The notes under the pieces: generated by a model | Database searches by the model: none | What the model was told of the DNA's origin: nothing | The model's input: the letters and a program-made list of their open reading frames with translations, nothing else | Shown: positions 1 through 5,728 of the stretch, piece after piece | Layout: every line of letters begins with the position of its first letter | How positions within the stretch are numbered: position 1 is the stretch's first letter | DNA from: an uncultured Bacteroidales bacterium | Lineage (GTDB): Bacteria; Bacteroidota; Bacteroidia; Bacteroidales; UBA932 | Direction: 5' to 3' | Assembly (NCBI GenBank): GCA_934725285.1 | Contig: CAKVBK010000043.1 | Span: 1-14,435 of the forward strand | Length of the DNA stretch: 14,435 bases | Translations under genes and position numbers: made by a program

Positions 1-73
1 CGAAAGGACTCATCTTGGCTCCGAGAGCCACGTGACTGTCATGCAGACAGGTAACTTTGAGTTGCTCCTCCAT
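1..73 (-). CDS. gcvT: Glycine cleavage system T protein (aminomethyltransferase), 5' end only
   Basis: The minus strand from the ATG at 71-73 reads MEEQLKVTCLHDSHVALGAK and then MSPF before the left edge. The segment HVALGAKMxPF is the N-terminal signature of GcvT, where the start of the protein leads into the folate-binding fold. GcvT is the cytosolic tetrahydrofolate-dependent aminomethyltransferase that takes the aminomethyl group from lipoyl-GcvH, giving methylene-THF and ammonia. Only 24 codons are visible, so no catalytic residue can be checked; the identification rests on this N-terminal motif. The start lies 33 bases downstream of the SUMF1-like gene on the same strand, close enough for co-transcription. 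I found no exact TAnnTTTG element in that 33-base gap. The frame is intact up to the edge. Confidence 0.82.
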   Translation of the reverse strand, partial: MEEQLKVTCLHDSHVALGAKMSPF

Positions 74-106
74 AAATCAATTATCAGTGTTTAGTAAGAT
101 TCTGTG

Positions 107-1558
107 TTAAAGCGCAAGCCTCAGACCGAAGGTTCCCTTGATGTTCTTGGCAGGCATATAGGACCTGTTGGAGATACGGCATGCATCCCAGCGACTGGCG
201 CAGCTGCCGCCACGGAGGATCCTCGTCCCGCCTTCCGTGGCGCCGACCGGGTTGACTTGGGCGTCTTTTGAATATTCAGCCGCACGGTCGTAGCACCACT
301 CCCAGACGTTTCCGCTCATGTCGTATATTCCCAACTCATTGGCCTTGCGCGTCTTGACATTCTGCGGTTTTGACTTGGCATTGTCAAGGAACCACATCGC
401 GTCATATTCGTTTGAACCGCTGAATCCATAGTGGCGGGATTTCTGGCCACCTCTGGCGGCATATTCCCACTCAGCCTCGGTAGGAAGTCGGAACTTACGT
501 CCTGTCAACGTGTTGAGCTTACTGATGAAAGTCTGGCAATTATACCATGAGACATTCCCGACAGGCTTCTGAGGATCGTCCACATCATTCAGATAAGGAA
601 CGGATCCCATAACGGCGTTCCACAAGGCTACGGTAACCTCGGTCTCACCTATCTCGAAGTCATCGAGAGTGACGGGATGCGCCGGAATCTCGTTCTCCGG
701 GGCGGTGAAATTATTGTACGGAGAATCTGCGGCGTTGTACCCCATCGAGAACGTGCCGCCTTTCACCTTTATCATCTTGAATGCAACATCTCCGACAGCG
801 AACACTTCCGGTTTCGCATCCACGGCGTCGATCTTCTCCCGATCAATCACGGTACCGTCAATCTGCCCGAGAAGCGCGTCAGACAACGCATCCTCTGTCG
901 GCTGAGCCAATCTGAAACCGACCTTCGCCTTGCTGGTGTGGCAGTCCACCTCCATTCTCTCAAGTACGGTCCTGACAACCTTACCGTCTTTATCAGCAGG
1001 TCCTTCAGGATTGACGGCCAACTCCATCGGCTTGAAACATTCATCGCCTGAGGCCCCGTCAGGCACTGCGTCATAGCTGTCAAGGCACCATTCCGCGATT
1101 GAAGTGAAATCCTTCCCGTTCTGAACCCTCTGGGCATATTCCCACTGCGCCTCGGTCGGAAGTATGAATATCTTGCCGGTAGCCTTGTTCAGCTTGCCGA
1201 GAAACTTGACGGCATCAACCCAAGACACCATATCAACCGGTGCGTCAGGGTTCTGAACAGAACTTGGATTGCTGCCCATCACAGCGGTCCACAAAGCCTG
1301 TGAGACCGGCTTGGCGGTGATGACAAATCCGTCGAGAGCCACCTCGTGGGCAATCCCATTGGTGACCTTCCTGCGATTGTCCGCGGATAGGCCCATGGTG
1401 TAGTGGCCGGCCGGAATCTTGACCATATCAAACGTGACGTCCCCGACGGTATATTCCATCTGATAGTCCACGCCCTCAGGCTTCTGAACCGTTGTCTTGC
1501 ATGCCGTAATAGACAGCGCCGCCGCCAAAACGGCAATCATGTTTAAGAATTTATTCAT
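107..1558 (-). CDS. Lipoprotein with two tandem SUMF1/FGE-sulfatase-like domains
   Basis: This 483-residue protein starts with a lipoprotein signal peptide: a hydrophobic run at residues 5-18 and a lipobox ITAC ending at Cys20. Two copies of the formylglycine-generating-enzyme (SUMF1) fold follow. Copy 1 spans about 38-219 and copy 2 about 253-483. They share an LWxAVMGS segment (89-96; 312-319), an F-x-LPTEAxWEYA segment (131-142; 356-367) and a closing GxRLA (214-218; 478-482). Copy 2 keeps GNVWEW (416-421) and RGGS (449-452) followed by Cys460. Copy 1 is shorter and has only AEWC (155-158) in place of the GNVWEW core, with no RGGS. In copy 2 the position matching the first catalytic cysteine of true FGEs appears to be Ser455, so sulfatase activation is unlikely. 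A structural or binding role at the envelope is inferred. Gliding/T9SS GldK-like proteins share this fold, but no T9SS genes are nearby. The start is ATG, with a promoter-like TACATTTG 31 bases upstream. Confidence 0.85.
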   Translation of the reverse strand: MNKFLNMIAVLAAALSITACKTTVQKPEGVDYQMEYTVGDVTFDMVKIPAGHYTMGLSADNRRKVTNGIAHEVALDGFVITAKPVSQALWTAVMGSNPSSVQNPDAPVDMVSWVDAVKFLGKLNKATGKIFILPTEAQWEYAQRVQNGKDFTSIAEWCLDSYDAVPDGASGDECFKPMELAVNPEGPADKDGKVVRTVLERMEVDCHTSKAKVGFRLAQPTEDALSDALLGQIDGTVIDREKIDAVDAKPEVFAVGDVAFKMIKVKGGTFSMGYNAADSPYNNFTAPENEIPAHPVTLDDFEIGETEVTVALWNAVMGSVPYLNDVDDPQKPVGNVSWYNCQTFISKLNTLTGRKFRLPTEAEWEYAARGGQKSRHYGFSGSNEYDAMWFLDNAKSKPQNVKTRKANELGIYDMSGNVWEWCYDRAAEYSKDAQVNPVGATEGGTRILRGGSCASRWDACRISNRSYMPAKNIKGTFGLRLAL

Positions 1559-1588
1559 TTTCCGTGGTATTCTTAAAAATCACAATCT

Positions 1589-1596
1589 CAAATGTA
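1589..1596 (-). promoter_or_regulatory. Putative Bacteroidetes -7 promoter element for the SUMF1-like gene
   Basis: Read on the minus strand, this is TACATTTG, an exact match to TAnnTTTG. It lies in the 66-base gap after the leucine-rich-repeat gene and would give a leader of roughly 25 bases before the ATG at 1558. The -33 position, 19 bases upstream, is only TTTT, so that half is weak. Confidence 0.45.
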
Positions 1597-1624
1597 ATCA
1601 AAAACTTTCAATTTGAAAACACCG

Positions 1625-2320
1625 TCAACGAATGTTGCGGATTTTTCTGCGAAGGTTCTCCGGAAGGAGTCCGGCAAGATGCTCCCTGGCGCTCTGAGGC
1701 ACGAATATCCTTTTCAAGGAAGCGCCATAAAACGCATCGTCCCCGATGAACTCCAGACCGGCGGGAAGTACGATTTCCTCCAATGACTCACAGGCCAGAA
1801 ACGCACCCGCGCCGATAGCCTTCAGTCCTTTGTTGAACTTCACCTTGTTCAGCGAGAAACACTCTTCGAACGCCCCGTCTCCGATGGCGACCAACCCGGC
1901 CGGGCAACTTACAGATCGAAGTTCCCAACAGCCGAAGAAAGCGCCGTCTCCTATGAATATCAAGTCTTTAGGCAAACGGATGCTTTTCAGCCAACCACAT
2001 TCGCGGAAAGCCTCGCGGCCGATGTGCGTGACACTTTGCGGAAGGAATATCTTGTCCAGGAACGACGCCCTTTCCTCTTCGGGAATATCCTCGCCGATCT
2101 TCCTGTCCTCGGCCATATATGGCTGAAAGGCGAAAGTTTCGTCACAGATGATTTTCGTTCCATCCTTGACATGGACCTCGCCAGGATAGTTCTCCGCATC
2201 CAGAAGTCTTGTTCCGTCGGATGAGTAATTACAACAATTATCATTGTCCCAGACATCACACTCGCGGTCCTTTTCAGAGGCCGTCGTGTCAAGTCTGAGA
2301 GCCTGTAGCCAGTCTTGCAT
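1625..2320 (-). CDS. Cytosolic BspA-type leucine-rich-repeat (LRR_5) protein
   Basis: This is a 231-residue protein with five clear tandem repeats of 23 residues, at 93-115, 116-138, 139-161, 162-184 and 185-206 (the last is 22). Each follows the pattern LPxxLxxIGxxAFxxCxxLxxIx, the Treponema/Bacteroides BspA-like LRR_5 class. A degenerate repeat probably precedes them (about 50-66, ending CDETFAF). The N-terminal 40 residues are acidic and cysteine-containing, and the C-terminus is basic (NLRRKIRNIR). There is no signal peptide or lipobox and no C-terminal sorting domain, unlike the usual surface-exposed BspA proteins, so it probably stays in the cytosol. LRR_5 repeats form a solenoid that binds proteins; the partner is unknown. 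The ATG at 2320 lies 17 bases after the stop of the unrecognised 157-residue gene, so the two are probably one transcript and may work together (inference). Confidence 0.8.
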   Translation of the reverse strand: MQDWLQALRLDTTASEKDRECDVWDNDNCCNYSSDGTRLLDAENYPGEVHVKDGTKIICDETFAFQPYMAEDRKIGEDIPEEERASFLDKIFLPQSVTHIGREAFRECGWLKSIRLPKDLIFIGDGAFFGCWELRSVSCPAGLVAIGDGAFEECFSLNKVKFNKGLKAIGAGAFLACESLEEIVLPAGLEFIGDDAFYGASLKRIFVPQSAREHLAGLLPENLRRKIRNIR

Positions 2321-2337
2321 ATCCGGAAAATATTATG

Positions 2338-2811
2338 TCAGAACGATTTCAGGAAGTCGAGATCTTTTTTGAGCATTATCTTCGGCTCCATCAAGGCGAC
2401 TTTCTGGAACAGTTTGAACTGATTGGCCTTGGAAAGATAGACCTTGTCCTCGTGCTTTCCTTTGCGCCACCATTTATAGAAGCCGATCGGGTCGTTCTCG
2501 AACGGGATTCTGGCCAGAATCTCTGAGGTATAGCCAGGGAAGTCGATTGTCAGGCCAAGCCCCATAAACTGCTTGTAGTACTGCTGGTCAGCCCTGCGGA
2601 GCTTGCTCATCAAAGGGTTGTAGACCTCGAATACATCGACCTGCATCGTCTTCTCGCGGACAATCATCCTGTGAATCCTGACCGGGTCGTAGTTAAGCCA
2701 CGAACCGACCCTCAATGTCTTTGGCCCCTCGTCAGTGTCAAGGGTCAATTCATCCATAGAATAATAAACCTTCTCGGGGTCGAGAGGATAGACAGGATCA
2801 GTCTCCGCCAT
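2338..2811 (-). CDS. Hypothetical protein, 157 residues, family not recognised
   Basis: I do not recognise this family. The reading frame extends to a TTG at 2815-2817, but the ATG at 2809-2811 (protein starting MAETDPVYPL) is the more likely start. The product is soluble, without signal peptide, membrane segment or lipobox, and is rich in Lys, Asp, Tyr and Phe. The middle holds aromatic-rich stretches (DQQYYKQFMGLG; GFYKWWRKGKHEDKVYL) and the C-terminus is Lys/Leu-rich (IMLKKDLDFLKSF). No catalytic motif or metal site stands out. It is the first gene of a probable pair with the leucine-rich-repeat gene 17 bases downstream, preceded by its own promoter-like TATATTTG. The frame is open throughout, with neighbour-like codon use, so I consider it a real gene. 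Function is unknown. Confidence 0.72.
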   Translation of the reverse strand: MAETDPVYPLDPEKVYYSMDELTLDTDEGPKTLRVGSWLNYDPVRIHRMIVREKTMQVDVFEVYNPLMSKLRRADQQYYKQFMGLGLTIDFPGYTSEILARIPFENDPIGFYKWWRKGKHEDKVYLSKANQFKLFQKVALMEPKIMLKKDLDFLKSF

Positions 2812-2836
2812 AGTCAACGATTTTTAAACTAAAGAA

Positions 2837-2844
2837 CAAATATA
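2837..2844 (-). promoter_or_regulatory. Putative Bacteroidetes -7 promoter element for the hypothetical-LRR pair
   Basis: The minus strand reads TATATTTG, an exact TAnnTTTG match, 25 bases upstream of the ATG at 2811. A TTTC sits at the expected 19-base -33 spacing and a TTTG 4 bases nearer. The predicted leader is about 20 bases, which puts the alternative TTG start (2815-2817) inside the leader and favours the ATG. Confidence 0.5.
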
Positions 2845-2921
2845 GACAAAAAAATCGTCCAAAGAAAACCCATTCCGGTTCACAGAATATATTTTGGAGT
2901 CAAAAGGACAAAGAAAGGCAG

Positions 2922-3854
2922 TCAGAAATGGAATTTCTTGTGCTTAAGCCACAGGCCATAGACCTCGCTGACATTTCCGGCTGTGACAAATGACTTGATG
3001 TCCTCGCGCTTTAGGTATTCCATAAGATTGGAGAACTCGTCCTGGGTGAGAAGAGTCTGGATCTCCATACTTTTATCGCCGGTGTACCCTCCCGTGACCT
3101 CGTAAAGGCTGCATCCGCGGCCAAGTTGGTCAATGATGAAACGCCGGATCCTGTCATGATCACGTGAGATGACGCAGACCCTCTTGCGCTTGTTTAGGCT
3201 GGCCGTGAAATAGTCCACCACGAGACCGTTGATCCACGTGCCGATGAGGCCGATGATCACCATCTTGAACGGATTGATGGCGAACGCGGTGCAACAGATT
3301 ACAGCCCCGGCAACGGAAACTGAGGCGCCGATGTCGAAGTGAAGGTACTTGTTGACGATTTTCGCAAGGATGTCAAGTCCGCCGGTAGAGGCGTTGATGT
3401 TGAACAGAATAGCCTGCGACATGCTCAGCAGCAGGACAAAGCAGCAGAGATCAAACCAGATGTCACCCATGACTGAAGTGGCGCCAGGCTCCATAAGGTT
3501 CTCATAAGGCATCACCCACGCCCAGAAATCCATCAGCGGACCGAGAATCATGGCTGTGTAGACGGTCTTGGCTCCGAATTCCTCTCCGATCAGAAGCCAC
3601 GCCAAAACCAGCAGGATGGCATTGATAATGACGACAAAGAGAGAGACTTTGATCTGGATGCCGAAAAAGGCCTCGCATATTCCTGAAAGAACAATGGAAA
3701 GGCCGGAGATGGTTCCGATGATCAGTTTGCTCGGCACAAGGAAATAATAGACAGCCGCGGCGGCGACCAGCATACCAAGAGTCATCACCACCACTTCCTT
3801 CCAGAATTTGCCGGTGGACACCAGACATGCCAATTTTTGAATTTTCTCGTTCAT
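2922..3854 (-). CDS. YitT-family membrane protein with C-terminal DUF2179 domain
   Basis: This 310-residue protein matches the YitT family in order and length: an N-terminal membrane domain of about six hydrophobic segments (roughly 21-40, 43-62, 68-90, 97-115, 131-151, 177-217) and a soluble C-terminal DUF2179 domain (about 224-300). Family landmarks seen are the ASTGGLDILA segment (155-164) inside the membrane part and TGGYTGD (254-260) in the DUF2179 part. Members are predicted inner-membrane proteins; their transported substrate is not established, and DUF2179 is thought to be a cytosolic regulatory, PII-like fold. The start is ATG, with an upstream TAACTTTG element. It is probably transcribed alone: lnt ends 141 bases upstream and the next gene has its own promoter. 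No truncation or odd residues were noticed. Confidence 0.9.
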   Translation of the reverse strand: MNEKIQKLACLVSTGKFWKEVVVMTLGMLVAAAAVYYFLVPSKLIIGTISGLSIVLSGICEAFFGIQIKVSLFVVIINAILLVLAWLLIGEEFGAKTVYTAMILGPLMDFWAWVMPYENLMEPGATSVMGDIWFDLCCFVLLLSMSQAILFNINASTGGLDILAKIVNKYLHFDIGASVSVAGAVICCTAFAINPFKMVIIGLIGTWINGLVVDYFTASLNKRKRVCVISRDHDRIRRFIIDQLGRGCSLYEVTGGYTGDKSMEIQTLLTQDEFSNLMEYLKREDIKSFVTAGNVSEVYGLWLKHKKFHF

Positions 3855-3879
3855 TTTAGTGTTACGCCAAAAACGGGTG

Positions 3880-3887
3880 CAAAGTTA
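3880..3887 (-). promoter_or_regulatory. Putative Bacteroidetes -7 promoter element for the yitT-like gene
   Basis: The minus strand reads TAACTTTG followed by CA, a strong match to TAnnTTTG. It lies 25 bases before the ATG at 3854 in the 141-base gap between lnt and this gene. No good TTTG is present at -33. The rest of the gap (3888-3995) is AT-rich, and I see no other clear signal in it. Confidence 0.5.
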
Positions 3888-3995
3888 GGATTATTTTCCC
3901 ATAGTTGTCATTTGAACGGCACGAATAATTAAAAATTACTGACGTCCGCCCGTACATTATAAGCCGATTGTGATTGACATTTATCCTGCGACCCG

Positions 3996-5666
3996 CTACC
4001 GCGCGAAGCGACGGACAAGAGTCGCAAGCAAGATCAGAGCGGCCATAAGTGTGGACAGACGGCCGATAAAGTCCCCGTGGACTGTGAAGAAAGTCTGCTC
4101 ATCACTCAGTCCAACCTTGCCTTGAAGGACCTCCGGCCGCCACCACGATGTGTGGGAGACCACTTTGCCGGAGGGATCGATGATGGCGGAGATGCCCGTG
4201 TTGGCGCTGCGCGCGATCCAGCGACGTGTTTCTATCGCACGTAGGGAGGCATACGAAAGGTGTTGTCTATAACCTGGGGTGTTCCCCCACCATGCATCGT
4301 TGGTGATCACGGTCAAGAGACGGGCCCCGTTACGGACATAACGTGTGCAATATTCACCATAGACAGACTCGTAGCAGATTGCGCAGCCTACAGGTATGGT
4401 CTCTGAGACTGTGACATCCTTTGAAGGTATTTCCCCTTCGGAAACAAGTTTCTCCGTGGCCTCATCACCCACTGGAACCGCCGCTAAGGCATATTCATTG
4501 AAATGCAGAGGTCCGGTCTCTTCCTGACCGATGCAACGCCCCATCACACCGCCGAGCCAATCATCTATCTTGCAGAAGATCGCAGGGTAAGGCGTCATTT
4601 CCACAGCCACGACAAGCTTGCTTTTGTGAAACATTTCCGGGAAGCTGAACGCATCCAGCATCAGCGCGGAATTGTGCGTCTCCATCCAGACTCCGCTGCC
4701 GGCGCGCCGTGCGGTATGGGATGGTTTTAGAGCCCTTTTCAGATAAGTCCTCGATGACGCGCCCACAAGCAGGTTGGCATTCGGATGCTTAGCAAGAAAT
4801 GACGTGAATCTTTGGACGGAAGGACTGGACGAAGGGTCGTTTGTCACGACATCTCCGGTAAAGGTCTCCGGAGCCACAAGCAGGACTGGAACACTGTCCG
4901 GAATATACTCGAATTGACTGAGCAACAGTTCGTTCTGTTCTTCCTGTGTCATTCCGCCGAATTTGTTGTACGGATCTATGTCCGGCTGAGCGATGACAAC
5001 ATCAAGCGTCTCGTCACAAGACTCCGGCTTAAGGAAAACGGACACGACCGGAGGGGCGATGAACAATGCCAAAGTTCCCAGCAAGGCAGCCGACTTCGCC
5101 TTCCGGTTGAATGTCATCCAATGTCCGTCCGCCAAAGATTCCAAAATTGCGAACACGCTGAGGTTTGCCGCCCAGACAAGGAGCGAGCCGCCGAGGGTGC
5201 CGGTATATTCATACCACTGGATCCATCCGGTCGTGCGCGCGAAGGCGTTGCCAAGCACAAGCCAAGGCCAGCTGATCTGCGCGTCGGTAAGATACCACCG
5301 TTCCCACGCGATCCATGCGAAAACAAGGAATATGTAAGGAAGCGCACCACGAAGCCACTTCCTGCTCCAACGGAACAGTCCGAAAACCAGCGACATCTGG
5401 AGAGAGTTGGCAAGGATGGCGAATATTCCTCCACCCAACGTGGCATTGCAGACCCAGAAAGTTGTTGCTGTGTTCCAGAGGACAAAGCACAGATAGTGCC
5501 ACCAGCAAAAACCTTTCATTTCATCCCCGGTGGCGATATCCTCGGCCCACAGAAGCGGCACAAAGGCTATCAACGACAACCAACCTGTCCCGGGAACGAG
5601 GAACGGAACGCTCAGCAATGCCGACGACATCACAATCAGCAGCAATATTGTCATTTTTCTGGACAT
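3996..5666 (-). CDS. lnt: Apolipoprotein N-acyltransferase
   Basis: Lnt transfers an acyl chain from phospholipid to the N-terminal cysteine of diacylated lipoproteins at the inner membrane, completing their maturation. With the ATG at 5664-5666 the protein has 556 residues. The N-terminal third carries about six hydrophobic segments, a nitrilase-fold domain (about 220-520) faces the periplasm, and a last hydrophobic helix (about 533-552) precedes the stop. The catalytic triad can be placed: Glu267 (VAPETF), Lys350 (HKSKLVV) and Cys431 (CAICYESVY), with Glu356 matching the essential glutamate after the lysine. The family motif TNDAWWG is also present. It is about 40 residues longer than the E. 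coli enzyme, partly from a long stretch between the lysine and the cysteine. The frame extends 9 bases upstream to a TTG, but that TTG lies inside the promoter-like TATCTTTG, so the ATG is preferred. The SUMF1-like lipoprotein would be a client. Confidence 0.93.
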   Translation of the reverse strand: MSRKMTILLLIVMSSALLSVPFLVPGTGWLSLIAFVPLLWAEDIATGDEMKGFCWWHYLCFVLWNTATTFWVCNATLGGGIFAILANSLQMSLVFGLFRWSRKWLRGALPYIFLVFAWIAWERWYLTDAQISWPWLVLGNAFARTTGWIQWYEYTGTLGGSLLVWAANLSVFAILESLADGHWMTFNRKAKSAALLGTLALFIAPPVVSVFLKPESCDETLDVVIAQPDIDPYNKFGGMTQEEQNELLLSQFEYIPDSVPVLLVAPETFTGDVVTNDPSSSPSVQRFTSFLAKHPNANLLVGASSRTYLKRALKPSHTARRAGSGVWMETHNSALMLDAFSFPEMFHKSKLVVAVEMTPYPAIFCKIDDWLGGVMGRCIGQEETGPLHFNEYALAAVPVGDEATEKLVSEGEIPSKDVTVSETIPVGCAICYESVYGEYCTRYVRNGARLLTVITNDAWWGNTPGYRQHLSYASLRAIETRRWIARSANTGISAIIDPSGKVVSHTSWWRPEVLQGKVGLSDEQTFFTVHGDFIGRLSTLMAALILLATLVRRFAR

Positions 5667-5672
5667 AATCCG

Positions 5673-5680
5673 CAAAGATA
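5673..5680 (-). promoter_or_regulatory. Putative Bacteroidetes -7 promoter element directly in front of lnt
   Basis: The minus strand reads TATCTTTG, exact TAnnTTTG, ending only 6 bases before the ATG at 5666. Transcription would start within a few bases of the start codon, giving an almost leaderless message. The -33 position is just TTTT. It lies in the 62-base gap after the DUF5686 gene, so lnt probably has its own promoter despite running in the same direction. Confidence 0.45.
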
Positions 5681-5728
5681 TGTAATCCGAATCAATTTTA
5701 AAATCCTGTGACGATGAAGATCCTAAGG

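Noticed and set aside
677..1051. Plus-strand open frame (124 codons) inside the SUMF1-like gene
   Set aside because: It is antisense to conserved SUMF1 motifs and shows no recognisable protein features.
107..1558. GldK/PorK-type gliding or type 9 secretion component
   Set aside because: The fold is shared, but the tandem domains and the absence of gldL, gldM, gldN or other T9SS genes nearby do not support this.
1625..2320. Surface-exposed BspA adhesin
   Set aside because: There is no signal peptide, lipobox or sorting domain, and the ATG is closely preceded by another gene's stop, leaving no room for a missed export signal on an upstream start.
2862..2885. Possible terminator hairpin after the YitT-family gene
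   Set aside because: The minus strand has only a four-base AACC/GGTT stem before a T-rich run, too weak to call.
4812..5711. Long plus-strand open frame (299 codons) opposite lnt
   Set aside because: It lies wholly antisense to a well-supported enzyme with an intact catalytic triad. Its translation is low-complexity Arg/Gln/Pro/Cys-rich with no domain, as expected for a chance open frame.
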